From Blepharisma japonicum (taxonomy: Eukaryota; Ciliophora; Heterotrichea; Heterotrichida; Blepharismidae), in the NCBI GenBank assembly GCA_949751835.1, contig CATKHK010000015.1, forward strand, positions 434,001 to 498,000: a stretch of DNA of 64,000 nt, given 5' to 3'. Position numbers and translations under genes: made by a program. Each line of letters begins with the position of its first letter. The stretch's first letter is position 1. A model generated the notes under the pieces. The model was not told where the DNA came from. It saw only the letters and a list, made by a program, of their open reading frames with translations, and made no database searches. Below are positions 1-13,400 of the stretch, piece by piece.

Positions 1-3000
1 ACAAGTCTGTCAGCTAGCTCAAACATTTGATATCTCAGTGACACGATAATAAATTGCGCATTCTTTGTTCTACCTTTTATATAATTGGCTATTACACTTA
101 CATTTTGAAAATCTAGTGCTGCATCTACCTCATCCATTACATACAAAGCATTTGGTTTATAATGATGTAAAGCAAACACAAGTGATAAAGATGATAACGT
201 TTTCTCGCCACCGCTTAAATTTGCCATTTTTTTCCAAGATTTATTTGGAGGTCTCACAGTAAATACAATTCCTTCAGCAAAAGGATCAGTTGAGTCAGCA
301 AATTCAAGCTCAGCGTCACCACCTCGGGTAATCATTCTATACATATCTCTCAGTTTTTGGGAAATTATGGTAAATCCTGTATTAAATTCGTTATATCTTT
401 TGTTTTTAAGCTCATTGTATTTCTTTTTTAGCATATCTTCTCGATCACGGATTGCGTTTAGGTCGCTTTCCTTTGCACGCTTATCATGAAGTCTGGCTCG
501 GTACTCTTGGATGACTGTGATGTTCGGCTTTGCAGCTCGGAGCTCTTCTTGGATAGCGGCTTCAAGGTCTTTAACCTTTTCGAATTTTGGAAGGAGGCTT
601 TCAAGCTCTTCTGGGAGAAAATTTTTATTTACATGGAATCTCAGTGTTTTTCTATCATCGTCAAGTTTCATTCTCTTTCTAGGATTTTCAAGGCTTTCTT
701 CGTTCTCTTCAGATTTTTCAATGCTTTCTATAATCATGTCATCGCCCATAATGTCTTGGTACTCTTTTATTAATCCTTCATAGTCTTCTCTGTTTTTATT
801 AATTCTTTGATCTCATTTGTCAATCTCAGCTTCAATTCTTTTGATTGTAGAGGAAATTTCTTTTTTCTTTCCTTTGATTTCGTCGCGAACTTTTAGAATT
901 TCTTCGAACTCTTTTTTTAAAGCTTCTTGAGCTTTTTCAAGCTCTTTAAGCTGGGCTTCGTTTTCTTTTCTAATAGCAAGTGCATGCTCATGCTTCTGGA
1001 TTAAACTTTCAGCCAAAGGCCTTAATTCTTCTCTTTCAGATTCTATGTCACACAAATTTTGATCAATTTTGGCTAAACTTTCGGCTAGCTCTTGAAGTTT
1101 TTTAGTGATTTTATCATGATCTTTTTTGCATTGTCCAAGCTTTTTTGTAAATTTATTTACTTCGCTTTCCAATAAATCTTCAGCTTCAGCTAAATGCTGC
1201 CTTCTTATTTTAATTGCTTTAAATTCATCTCCGCCGATATCATCAATTTGCTTTTCAATTTGTTCGACCTCTTTTTTCTTAGTTTCTATAAGAATTTCTA
1301 TTTTCTTCATAGCTTTTTCGTTAGCTTCTTCTAGTTTTTTAAGTTCCTCTAACTCTTCTTCTTGCCCTTCATGGTCCATTTCTTGCAATTCTTTTTGTCT
1401 TGCTACTAGCTGAGTCAGTCTTTGAGTTAGACCCTTCAAATCACTTTGAATGATTTTAAGCTGATGAAAAGATTGGTCTTTTTGTTTCTGTTCAGCAGCA
1501 ATTTCTCCTTGAATATTCTTCATAAAGGTATGTGTAGAATTGAGCCTATCATTCGCCTCTTTAATTTTCTGATGCAATAAATCCATATCTTCTGGAGAAA
1601 AACTTGTCTTTTTCTCGCCAACAAGGCTCATAATACCTCTTCTTGGTTTTGCAAATCCTTGCATTTCTCCTGAAGGGTTAATGATTTCTCCTGAAAGAGT
1701 CACTACACGATATCGAGTGTTTCCGCCAAATGCAATTCTTCGGGCATCATCCATTGTGTCGGCTACAAGAGTGTCAGTCATGGCGAAATAGAAAGCTGAA
1801 ATTAATCGAGGGTCATCATATTGGATTTGGTCAAAAAGACGAGTAGCTCTATCATCTGGGGATCGAAAATGAGCTCTCGCTTTTTGCTCCCAAATTGACT
1901 GAACTTTATCAAGCACAATTATTGTGATTTTTCCTAAATTTCGTTGACGTACGAAGTCCAATAGCATATCAGCATCATGGACTGACTCAACTACAAGGTT
2001 ATCAAGTCTCGGACATGCAGAAGAAATCGCTATATCAAATCTGGCATCAATCTTTCCTAATTCTCCTAAACGGCCTAAAACACCTTGAATTTGGCCTATT
2101 CTTTTAGCAGTAGAAATTTCTTGTAGCAGACGATCTCTTCCTTCAGCTTTTTTTTCGGCTTGCTCTGCTTCTTCTAATTGTTTTCTAAGCACAGCCAGCT
2201 GCTTTTTATAAGCTTCAGATTCTCCACTAAGTTCATCATATTTTTTCTTTCTCGCTTCATCATCTTTATGGAGTTTCTGGCACTTTAGCTCAATTTCTTC
2301 TGATTCTCTTGTTTTGGTTTCAAAATTCTTCTGGCAACTTTCAATATCGTTAGCAATATTCGCAAATTCTACATCTTCCTGAGCCCTTTCTTTTACAAGA
2401 AATTCTATTCTTTGATGGGTGTTTTCAACTTTGCTTTTACAATCATCATATTGTTTTTTAAATGGTAAAAGCTGCCTCTCAAGTGAAGATTTCTGAAGCT
2501 GAAGTTCTTCAGTGGCTGCAATGATTTCTCTATTTCTTGCGTGATATTCTTCATCAACCCTTTCTTTGTCTTTTTTAGTTTCTTCAAGACTCCTAACTGC
2601 ATCTGGAAGAATTTGTGAAAGTTCGCCTAGAGATTCTCTGATTTCATTTTTCCTTTTATCTTCAGCCAATTTTTCTTTTTCCAAGCCAGCTTTTTTATTT
2701 TTTAAAAACATTTGATTTTCAATGAGTTCTGCGTCTCTTTTCACTGCTTCTTCAAGCTGGCTTTTCATTCTCTTTTCTTCTTTGCTGTAGATTGCTACTT
2801 GCTCAATTTTTTCTTCATACTCTTTTATTGCAGTCATGTGCAGATTTTTCTTTTCTTTGAACCTGTTTTCTGTTTCTTGAAGCTGGCCTTCAACAACCAT
2901 AAGTTCTTGTCTAAAATTAAATTCCTCAGTCTTAAATTGATGCCTTCCCAAGAAATTTCTTAAATTTCTGATATCATAAAGCTCTTTTTCCAGCTCAATG

Positions 3001-3710
3001 TAAGCTAAAGCTTCATTTTTAGGGCCTTCCAAGTGGTCTAGTGCTTTTTGAGCTTCTTCAACTCTAAGCTTTTGTGCAGTGACTTCATCTCCAATTCCTT
3101 CAAGCTCTGTCTCAGCTTGGTCTATCAAAGGCACATAGACATTAGTTCCTATGATTTCTTCTAAATATTCAAGAAGCCCTATTTTGCCTTCTTCCCCAAT
3201 TGGGGCTTTAGGCTTCATCATTGCAATTTGTTCAACTTCTCCTTGTAAAATTAAAAACCTATTATGTTCTAAATCTATTCCTCGAAGCTTTAGAACTTGG
3301 GTAACTTCTTCATGGGTGCTTGGGTTGCCATCCAATTTATATTGAGACGAACCATCTTTTGAGACTATACGTGTCAGAACTAGCCCAGAATTTGGGATGA
3401 TATCGTATCCATCAGGAGTGTCAACAATGTCTTGGAAATAGACAGAAACCCTTGCAGATTTTAAGTCAGGGAAACTGTGAGAGTGGTGTATAAGCTCTGA
3501 AAGCTTCTTAAGTCTCATTTTCGCAGCTCTCTTCCCGAAGGCAAACAAGAGACATTCAAGCAAATTCGATTTCCCAGAACCATTTGGCCCAACCACGGAG
3601 GTGAAGGACTTGTGAAAGGGCCCGATTTCTTTGATTCCTGCATAAGATTTAAAGTTCTCGAGCACAACTTTATGAATCATAAGCCTCGGCGGTATTTCTT
3701 TATCTTCCAT
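1..3710 (-). CDS. SMC4: Condensin subunit SMC4 (C-terminus cut by window edge)
   Basis: Structural ATPase of condensin that compacts mitotic chromosomes with SMC2. The N-terminus has the SMC4-type FKSYAG and GPFHK segments and Walker A GPNGSGKSN. Long coiled coils flank a hinge (about residues 500-680). The C-terminal head carries the signature LSGGEK and Walker B DEVDAALD near the window start, so only a few residues are missing. The frame crosses an in-frame TGA at 813-815 read as Trp and stays in register to base 1. I chose the ATG at 3708-3710 (MEDKEIPPRL), which starts just before the conserved head; an in-frame ATG at 3789-3791 would add 27 residues that do not look SMC-like. Identification as SMC4 rather than another SMC rests on the N-terminal head sequence. 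Confidence 0.95.
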
Positions 3711-3950
3711 TTTATTATCCCTCTTAATCCAAAAGTCTATGATTTTATGTCCCCAAAATCTCCAGATATTTTTTTTCTTAAATAAAATCATAAAACATCC
3801 TATATATTAATTATAGGAGCAATCCTTACTAATAAATAAAGAGCTATATTTGTCTATGTTACAATATTAATGACTATCATAATAGAATATTTTGGAGGGA
3901 TTTTCAATAAAAAAGCTAATCTAGGTATAAATAAGTTAATTAACATTAAT

Positions 3951-6152
3951 TTATATATTTACAAGGTTCGTTTCTGCAGCATGCCTCACAAGTGGCTCAA
4001 AACCTTCTAACACATCAGGGAGACTTTGAGTAAATGAGTCAGCAGCAAATTCTTGCTCACATTCCCTATACATAGTGTCTCCTAGCTTAAGCGACGTGAT
4101 CCCTCTATGCAAGTACGAAGATTTCATCTTTTTCATATCAATCGCCCGAGGGATAAAAAATTCTGCATTTTTAATTCATGGGTGTTGCAAAGCATCTTGA
4201 GCCGAATAACGCTGTGAAATATCACGATTTAGCAATCGAGATATGAAATCTTTACCAGAATGTGTGATTCGCTCCCAAAAAGTGTCCTCAAAAGTAATTG
4301 GTTTGGTTATAGTCAAATTAATTTGAATTTCTTTATCTTTATGTTCAAATGGAAGTTTCCCACGAAGCAAAAGATAAGTAATCACACCAATACTTCATAT
4401 GTCAGCTTTATGATTGTAGCCTTCTTTTTTAAGCACTTCCGGGGCTGAATATCCTAATGTCCCACATGCCAAATATTGGCTTTCACCTGGAGACGTCAGC
4501 TTGGAAAGCCCAAAATCAGCGACTTTTATTTGTGGGATGTCAGACTTGTCAACTAGCAAAATGTTTTCTGGCTTCAGATCTCTGTGAATTATCCCAATAT
4601 CATGCAAATAAGCAACAACTTCCAAGAGTTGTTTGATTATTCTGCTTGCAGCGTATTCCGAAAATTTATTTTTCATTGAAATTCGTTCGTAGAGCTCGCC
4701 ACCTTTAGCGTTTTCCATTACAATGAGAAGATGCTTTTTGGTATCGAAAACTTCTTTGAATTTTATTACATTTGGATGATCAATAAGTCTCATAATAGCA
4801 AGCTCGCTTCTCATAAAATCTCTTTCCTGCTTATTCAATTTTTTCTTCATGATGACTTTCACAGCAAAAGTTTGATTCGTTTTATACTCTGTAGCTAAAT
4901 AGACATCTGAGAACTTCCCCTTACCAATTCTATTTTTAAGTTCGTAGTACTCTTTGAATTTCCTGCAGTTCGAGGCTTTTTCAAGTTTCTTAATCCAATC
5001 GTCTCTCTCTGCTTTTGTGTCGCATCAGAGTTTGACTTCTTTATAGCCCAGGTTTTGGTGACTCAAAGAGACTGCAAACTTATTCGTCAAAATATAATCA
5101 TTTACACTATTTACATAACATCCTTCCATAAATACAACGCCAGAAGGCATGATATCTTCTTCGTTATCTATAAACATAAGTAAGCTCTTTTTCAACACAG
5201 CATATTTTTTCTCAAAAATATCTTTATCTTCTGGCTTTTTATATACAATTCCTGACATATCAACAGGCTGCAATGGGTGACTTTTAGACAGCTGAAAGCC
5301 TACATAGCTGTTTCTCTCGTCCAAAGACTTGCTTTTTTGGATGCAAATTTCTGGTATGAAATCGTCGTCTCCCCTAACCTTTACTGATCAGATTTCTTCT
5401 TTGAAAATCACTGAAAATAAGTCAAAAAGTTTGGGATGTTGATAAATGAATTGAGTAAACTCGTCAAAATCAAGTGTTTCCTTTCCCCCAAATTGATTTA
5501 AAATATGCCTGACCATTGAATGCACCCGAGAAATATAAGTCGGACCGTCTCGGTTGTAAGTGAACTCTTTCTTCTTTTTAGTAACCGAGTTGCTCTTAGC
5601 TCTCATAAAAGGGGTTCGGATTTTGATGACCAGGTCTCCAGAGGTAGGGCTCTCGAAAACCCCGTCCTCAGTTGTGGAAATATCAGCAATGCTAACAGTT
5701 TCTTTCAATGAGCCATGGACCATGGACACGAGTTCTGCTTTATCAATGAACCCATCTCCTCTTAAATCATACAATTCAAATATCAATTTCAACTTGTCTT
5801 GAATTGTCCCTTTACTATACCTCCCAATTCCAACGATAAAATCTTCAAAGTCAATTGATCCTCGCTTTAAAGTGTCAAAAAGTTTAAATAATCTCTCACC
5901 TAGCAAGCCCTAAATAAAAAATACAGGCAAAGGGAAAAACTGCAAGAACGCATCTTTGTCAATTGTCTTTCCTGAGTCACTTTTTCGAGACAAATCCAAA
6001 TAAATCTCTTTAAGAATGCTCAATTCTTCTTTGGCAACTAAATAAAACTCACATTGTTCAGTAGCACACAGTAGACGAGAAGTCACTCGCATTGTATTAT
6101 CAGTTGTGCTGATAATTGATTTTTCTTTTCTTCTGCTTGAGCAGACGCCCAT
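3951..6152 (-). CDS. EF-hand / PH-domain / protein kinase (CDPK7-like)
   Basis: Calcium-regulated Ser/Thr kinase of about 728 residues, built in the order EF-hands, PH domain, kinase, as in apicomplexan CDPK7 rather than the usual kinase-then-EF order. Start MGVCSSRR is a good N-myristoylation/palmitoylation signal, so membrane attachment is likely. A clear EF loop reads DLRGDGFIDKAE. The PH domain begins near MSGIVYKK. The kinase has GKGKFSDV, AVK, HRDLKPEN, DFGLS and APEV. In-frame TGA codons encode Trp at 5388, 5025, 4395 (ADIW) and 4176. A 15-nt intron at 5910-5924 joins LP to GLLGERLF. It ends at TAA 3951-3953. Only one EF loop is textbook quality; other calcium sites are uncertain. Confidence 0.9.
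5910..5924 (-). other. 15-nt spliceosomal intron in the EF/PH/kinase gene
   Basis: On the minus strand the bases read GTATTTTTTATTTAG. The segment carries an in-frame TAG and its removal joins two parts of the EF-hand region in frame (PLP then GLLGERLFKLF). Size and GTA...TAG borders match the other three introns of this window. Confidence 0.9.
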
Positions 6153-7176
6153 TAAATAGTAATAAAATAATATGACATTTCTGCAGAGTAATGCATAAAA
6201 ATAACATGAATTAATGGGCATGGAGAGATACACTTATATCCAAAAAATTAGGTGAAAAAATTTAGAAGCGTTTGAATTAGTAGCAGTGTCCCTACATAGT
6301 AATTTGAATTCTTTGCTCCAAAAATACTGATCAAGATGGTAAGTATTTAGAAGTTTCAAATAAACCTCAAAAAATAAAGGGCATGAGAAAAGATTTTTCG
6401 AGGCTTACTGGAAGAATAGTAAAATATAATAATCACTAATAATTTTAAGGAAATATTTAACTAAAGATATATTGCAATCGTAATCATATCGATTTTTAGA
6501 GTAAAATAAAAGGTAGAGAGAACCTCATGTATAAAATCTCTTTCTGATAGCAATTTTTAATGAACAGAAGAATTAAGTGAATGAATAAGCATTAGGCATG
6601 GCTAGCTAATATCATTATAAATATTAGTTTTGCATAAGTTTTGTGGGGTGAAAACACAAACTAAGTTAGCTATTTTATTAAAAAAATTTATAATAAAAAT
6701 CATAGAAGATTAATTATTTAGAATGATATTGAATAATTAGATAGACTCAACCCAATAAAAATTATTTTATTAACAGAAAGCTCTTCGAAAAACTGATCTG
6801 ATAATGCTTTTTATTAGCTTTATTATTTCCACTAATTTTACTAATATGGTAAAAGATTTAACCTGAAATTTAATCAGCAATCTTAAAAATGAAAAATTTT
6901 GCACAGATTTTAGACTAAAAATTATAGGCAAACAATTTTTTAGGTTTTTTATAATATTTAAAAGAAAAAATTTAACGAATATTATAATGGAAATGAAATC
7001 GCATAAAAATAGACTTTCATCAAATTATTCTTAATTGATATGAGCCTTAATTCAATATTATCTGAAATTCTAATTTAAAAAATTATTTTTCGAATAATGG
7101 TAATTTTATTATCCATAAGGTTTAAGAATAAAATACAAAATTAAAATGAAAAAGAGTTATTTCAATACTTATAAAA
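6153..7176. other. Intergenic, AT-rich, about 1 kb
   Basis: Lies between the 5' end of the kinase gene and the 3' end of the next minus-strand gene. With TGA read as Trp I still see no long open frame on either strand, and no tRNA-like B box. It must hold the promoter of the kinase gene; I see no specific element. Confidence 0.6.
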
Positions 7177-7869
7177 TTAATTAAATCTAAAACTTTCAGT
7201 AAAGCATGAAGCTACCTCTTCTTGGCAATTGCTGAACATCCCTAATATATCATTTTTTGCTTTATCAATTTGCGTTTTTAATAAAAATTCTATTCTCTTA
7301 CCTCTTTGCGAGTATTTTAATTTAGGCTTTTTTGTGAAAATTATTGTAGGTGGCCTTACAGCTCATTTTCTTATAGGTTCTTTGTGCCAAGCAGGGGATT
7401 CCTCATCTTCAGGATATCTATTTGTGCATAACGCTTGAATTGAATGACTAAGTTTTTGAGATCTTGCAGAATGTGTAGAAACTTGAGGATGACTAGGAAT
7501 TTTCCTATTTTTTATAGGAGTGCCTTTTTGGATTTCTCGAATGTCGAGTGCTTTCACAACACTTTTACTTAACGACGTTGCATTTTTTCTTATCCTTCTA
7601 TTAATAAGTGTGTTTGGAATTTCAAATGAAGATCTTGGAGACTTTGGCTTAATTTTCGTTGTATAAATCACATCTGGTTTTTGCTTGACCTGATGTTTAG
7701 ATGAAATTCTAAGCCTTTCACGTGAGATCTTGAATTTTAAGTAATCCTCATATATATCTCTTGTTGGAATAAGAGCAGGACGTAGAGTTATGCTACGATT
7801 TTTAGGTAAGCAATCGTAGGCATTGAGCTTTTCTGATTTTCACCTCTTATGCTTTCCTTTATCGCCCAT
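7177..7869 (-). CDS. Unknown basic protein, 230 aa
   Basis: Open frame from ATG 7867-7869 (MGDKGKHKRW) to TAA 7177-7179, crossing two in-frame TGA codons read as Trp (residue 10 and at 7363-7365). The protein is rich in Lys, Arg and Ser with short proline-containing stretches (KIKPKSPRSS) and no membrane segment or recognisable domain. Such basic, probably disordered proteins are common around ciliate cortical structures, but nothing here shows a function. The even codon pattern and lack of TAA or TAG across 230 codons support a real gene. Confidence 0.7.
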
Positions 7870-7952
7870 GTTTAAAAAAATCAATAAAATTTTCTTGCTA
7901 TATTAGATTTACGATTCTCTAGCTATTCATTTACCATAATAAGTATTAATTT

Positions 7953-9497
7953 ATGGAAAAAGTCGAGTCTCTCTTTTCTACCATACAAGAGCCTACGACT
8001 CTGCTTACTCCATCAACCGATATACACACACAAGCTAATCAATGCTTAGATTCTTTAGCTAAGGAGTTGAATCAGATGCTTTTTACTAAAGGCTTTGATG
8101 AAGAGCAAATATGAGGACAATTTGAGCTCATTAATAAAAACTTTTTGCCAAAACTCCAGCAAGATGCTGAAAATCACCAGGGAATACAAATGTTTGAAGA
8201 AAGTGAAGAAGAATTAGAGTCAAGCGTCCTAGAAGAGTCATCAGAAAACGAAGATCCTTCTCAAAATGAGGAAGAAATCGAAGAGCAAAGTGGCAGCGAA
8301 ATTGAAGAAGGGTCTGAAAACGAAAATCCTGAAGGAGAAAAAGAAGGAAACCCAGTTGAAGATAAGTTTTTGAAGATAGATGAGCTTGAACAATTTTTAA
8401 AAGATGCAGAAATGGAGGAGGAAGATCCAGCATTATCAGTCTCCGAAGAGGAAGATGAAGAGTCAAATGAGAGTGAAGAAGAAGAAGAAAATGAAGAAAA
8501 GGACAAAGACTTCTTTAAAGGACCTGACGAAGAAGAAAGCGAAGAAGAGCAAGAAAAGCTATTCACCTTTACAAGCCATGAAGAAATGGACAAGATTGAA
8601 GATAAACTTGTCACCAACAAGCCATGGCAGCTTAGAGGAGAAATCTTGTCGACCTCAAGGCCAGTGAATTCTTTGCTTGATACTAAGCTAGACTTCGAAT
8701 TAGCCCGCAACCCCACTCCAAACACTCAAGCACCTGAAGTCACCGACCAAATAGAAGACATCATTAAGCAAAGAATTTTAGACTTGGTCTTTGACGATGT
8801 AAAACCCAAACTTCCGATAGAAAAATCGAAAGCCTTGACTTCTCCAGAAGATTTCATGAGCTACGAAAAGTCAAAAAAGAGTTTAGCTGAGCTGTATGAA
8901 GATGACTATAAAAAAGACGTCCTTCGAATCCCTATGAATGAAGAACAAGAAAAGGCAAAGCAAGAAGCTATAAGAATTTTCAAAAAATTGAGCTACAGCT
9001 TGGATCTTCTGTCAAGCTTAAATCCAGTGGCAAATCCTGTAGTAAAAGAAATGGAAATCAAAAGTGCTGAGGTTCCAGCGCTTGTGATGGAAGAAGTGAT
9101 TCCATTTGGTGTCAGCAGAGAGTCAACCCTAAATCCTAGAGAAGTTTTTGACCCTTCCAAAGCTGAACTTAAAGCTCCTGAAGAATTAACAAGCACTGAT
9201 AGAAATAGTGCCAGGAGAAAAACCAAGAGCACGATCAGGACAAGGAAAAAGGAAAAGCTTGTAAAACTGATGGAAAAAATGGCCAGAGACCCCAGATATG
9301 GCAAATTCGAGTACCGAAAGATGCTGAAGGAACAAAAAGCTAAAAAAGAATTGATTGAAAACAAAAAACAAACAGAGACAAAGTTCACGAGGTCTTCAGA
9401 GTTTTTCAAAAATCTCAAAAAAATTAACAAAGAAGTTGAAACTCGAAAGAAAAAAGAAGAAAGTCACAACAACATAAGCAAAAAAATAAAACTTTAA
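7953..9497 (+). CDS. MPP10: U3 snoRNP protein MPP10 (small-subunit processome)
   Basis: MPP10 is a scaffold of the U3 snoRNP in the nucleolus, needed for early 18S rRNA processing with IMP3 and IMP4. The 514-residue frame starts at ATG 7953 (MEKVESLFSTIQEP) and crosses one TGA (Trp) at 8112-8114. Residues about 70-170 are an acidic Glu/Asp/Ser-rich tract typical of the family. It is followed by the conserved block LLDTKLDFELARNPTPN and IEDIIKQRILDLVFDDV, then a basic C-terminal part with KFEYRKMLKEQ. The TAA lies only 16 bp before the ATG of the next gene. Confidence 0.9.
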
Positions 9498-9513
9498 TTT
9501 TCATTTATAAAAT

Positions 9514-10335
9514 ATGCAGCCAGCAAGTTGTCTATTCTGTGACAAATCCGCAAACCCTTCTAAAACAATCATGGTCTACGAAAACTACAACGCCATCAAG
9601 CCTTTAGTTTTAAAAGAGCATGGGTTTTTCAACAACCGGTTCGGGCTTTTCCATCACGATAGAATAATTTCGACGCCTCTTGGCTCCAAAGTTAAAGAAG
9701 TCAAAGAAAAAGGCTACATTTACACATTGACCACAACTCCAGAGCTTTGAACCAAAGGGATAAGTATGAGGACTCAAATTCTGTACAGAGCTGACATATC
9801 GATGATCATAGGAAACCTTAATATTCGTCCTGGAAGTATTGTGGTAGAAGCTGGGACAGGCTCTGCCTCACTATCAATATCTATCATTAGAAGCTTACTT
9901 CCTCATGGAAAATTGTTTACTTTTGAGTTTAATCCAGGAAGAGCTGAAGAAGCAAAAAATGAATTCATTCAGTTGGGGTTAGAAAACAATGTGGTAAGCG
10001 AGTGCAGAGATGTACTGGAAAATGGATTTTCACATGCTGGGTATACAGAAGCTGATGCTGTATTTCTAGATTTGCCATGTCCGTGAAACGCTGTGGAAAA
10101 GGCGAAAGAGATTTTGAAAGTTGAAGGTAACCTTTGCACCTTTTCTCCTTGTATAGAGCAGGTGCAGAAAACATGCCAAATGCTGAGAAAGCTAGATTTC
10201 CAAGAAATAAAAACTGTTGAAACACTTATAAGGCCTTATCAAGCAAGAACAAATGAGAAAGGGAATTTGTCAATACAGATGGATGCTGAGCAGGAAAGGC
10301 TACACACAGGCTATTTAACGTTTGCGATTAAATAA
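9514..10335 (+). CDS. TRM61: tRNA (adenine58-N1)-methyltransferase catalytic subunit
   Basis: With TRM6 this subunit methylates N1 of A58 in the tRNA T-loop using S-adenosylmethionine. The 273-residue protein shows the family motif TPELWTKGISMRTQILY, where the Trp is a TGA codon (9748-9750), the SAM-binding VVEAGTGSASLS (about residues 109-120), and DLPCPW (catalytic Asp region; Trp again TGA at 10084-10086). These two TGAs at invariant Trp positions are among the best evidence for TGA=Trp here. The N-terminal residues CLFCDKS are unusual for the family and could reflect a downstream true start. It lies 16 bp after MPP10. Confidence 0.93.
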
Positions 10336-10426
10336 ATAACTGAAATTGGCTCAACTTTGCATTAAATATTAATTATATAGATTTCTATAATTTAAATTCT
10401 AAATTTTAATTAGATAGTAAGTGAGC

Positions 10427-13400
10427 TTACAAAAACCAAGGTTTCTGCAATGCAGCAAAATACTTCTCAATTTCAGCTTTCAAAGCCACATTAGGAATCA
10501 AGTCATCCATTGTTATACTAATTCCAGTTATTGGGTCTTTCCCTGTGAATTGAATAGCTTTAGTTATTGTTTCTTTATCATAGCATGTGTTGGTCTTCCT
10601 CACTATAACAGGATTGTCCATAATCACTCCAGTTATAGGGTCCAATAAATGCTTTGGAGCTCCTTGCTCATTATCATTACTCAGCAGCCCTCTTGTTAAT
10701 TCTTCAATGCTTTTTCCTGCATGTCTTCTTGTATGTTCTCTTGCCTTAATTTCATACATTGCATAATTATCTCTATACTCCGCAGCAATATTTGCATCTA
10801 GTGGGTCTAAAGGTTCAGGTGTCATAAATAACCCATAAATGCAGTCTAAAATATACCTGGTAGTAGTATCTACTGTATAAAATTGATCCAAGACTGAATG
10901 ACATATTCTTCCTGTTGCATTTATATTGCAATGGTAAACAGGAGTGATGAATCTGACTTCAGGAGGAGATAAAGGATAGTCTTCGCCAAACTTCATATAC
11001 AGATGAAATAAGCCACCTTCATATGGAGTGTGGTCTGGGCCTTTCATAAATACATTTCAAAATGCAGTATCTAACTCGCACGGATATACACTTGCGCTTG
11101 GATGAGGATTCGTGGTGATTGAGTGCAGTTCTTTCATTATACGCTTGTATTTTACTGCAGAATTGCTGGCATCAAGTCGAGGAGGGGCCACAGAAGCTCG
11201 GTGAATAGTTTGACGTGGATTCTCAGCTTGCAAGGAAGATTGCTGGGGAGGCTTAATTTTTGGCTGATTCGTAGAGAAATCTTTGGTTTGGAGCTGAGCT
11301 AAGTCAGCTTCATCAGATACAGTAACTCGCGGGTTTGACTGGCGGCATCCTACAGATAGAAAAGTTTCTGACTCAAACAATTTGATCCCTTCTTGTATAT
11401 TTGATGGTAAAAATACATAGCCGCCAGTAGAAAAACAAACAGCTTTTAGATTTTGTGATAGCGCTCCAACTACAACTGCATCCATGGTAATATTATTATA
11501 CAATAACGTTTGAGCTGCTTCTAAGTCAGACTTCGTAGAATAGTTATCCTCTCCGTCACTGAGACATAAAATCCTCAAAATCACATCTGGGTATTTCTTT
11601 TTTACTTCTTTCAACTCTTTTGCACCTTCAAAAATTGCATCTCACAGTTTAGTTTGCCCTTCAGCTTGAATACTTTTTGCAGTCCTTGTAAATGTTAGCA
11701 CATTTTCAGTAAAGGTGCAGATTTTGGTAACTTTTGAGTTAAAAAGCACTAGAGAGGTTATGTTTTTGAGATTATAGCCAATTGTACGATCTGCGAAGGA
11801 CTCAAAGATCTGCTTAGTAAGATCGAGCCTTGTATAGTCTTCAGTTGAGCTGAATTTAGTGTTCATAGAGCCACTTGTGTCAAATAAAACAACGATAGCT
11901 TCGTCTGGAATTCGCGTTATGACTTCATTTCCTTCATCTTCTCTGCGGTGGATTTCAATAGCACTGGCAAGCTCAGCGACATCTACAGTTTCAATGCCGA
12001 GATCAAGGATATTCATTAAGTCGACTTTATTAGGCATTTTAGGGGTCAATCCGCAGTTAATGCAGATTTCTTTTGTTTTATTTCAGGTAATGCAGTGCTT
12101 AAACTCCGGAGTCTTGAGTGATAAAGGAGCTACAATTTTAGTCAACTTGTGGTTATTTTTTAGTTCCATTGATTGGATATAGCTAATTCCTCTTGGAAAA
12201 GTTTTTCTTACGTAATCCATTATGCTTATTGAGCCGTTGTAATTCCCAGTTCATACTTCGAGAGACTCTTTCTTGTTCAGTGCTGCTCTTTTAATTAGAT
12301 ACTTAAAATCTGACTCTTCTTTAATGTCTCTTTCGTTTACAAGCCCAATTTCAGCGATTTCTTGCCTATCCCTTGCTTTTTGAATTACTGCGTTAAATTC
12401 TAAATAACAATATTTCCCATCATTTTTTCTTAAGCAGACTGGCCTCTCTATTTGGACAAACGAAATAGGACAAATAATGCTATAGACTTCATGACTTTCC
12501 AGGCTCTGCAGCTCTGACTCATTTTTGCTAGAAACTTCACATAGAATTCCCATGATATCTAAAGTCTGTTCTAAAAGCTTATTATCAGGGATCACATTTT
12601 TAAACATTTCTTGTAGAACAGTCTTGATTAAAATTATGAAGCCTTCTTCTAATGCTATCGAATCAAGAACACTCATAGAACTATTACGACTTAGCTCAAA
12701 TAAAGAGTGCAACAACGGCGAACAGTTATTAGTAAAGCATCTTATGCACGCTAGCAATGCATCTAGCTTTGCCTTTTCTGGCTTATTTTTGGATAAGCCG
12801 TATAAAAATGAATGCAAAGTCCTTTGTCCTTTTAGTGTTTGCTGGAGCGATTGAACAAGAATTGGCTTATAGGTTGTGGTTTTGTAATCATAGCTATCGA
12901 CTTGATATGTGAGAATTTGATTTTCAACAACCCCAAAAGAGGTTAAATAAGCCACATCACTTATTAAATACCTCTCATCTGTTTTAATTCTCAACTCGAA
13001 TGGAGGTACCCCTGTAATATTAAATAGCTTTTGCTTTAGATTTAGAACTGTGCAAGTCGATAAATCTATTTTAATCGCATATCGCTTATTTTCATCAGTC
13101 ACGTGTTTCACAAAAATTATAGAATCTCCAATTTCATGATTTAAAGCTGGCTCAATTTTATTATCAAAATAAGGGACTATAAATACACAGATTTTTTCTT
13201 TACTTTTTAGAACTTCATGGCAAGAAACCAAATATAATTGTGATAGAGTTCCTACAACAGGATATCCATCCTCTGTATAAATCGCACAAGTCCAGTCAGG
13301 ACGCAGACATAACTGATCTTTTAATATTTCATAAGCAAGCTTAGATAATTTTTCATCTTTCTCAATGATGATTTGCCGAAATTGTGAATTTGCAGAATTT

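Noticed and set aside
3711-3791. N-terminal extension of SMC4 from an upstream ATG
   Set aside because: The extra 27 residues are not SMC-like and the ATG at 3710 directly precedes the conserved head; kept only as an alternative.
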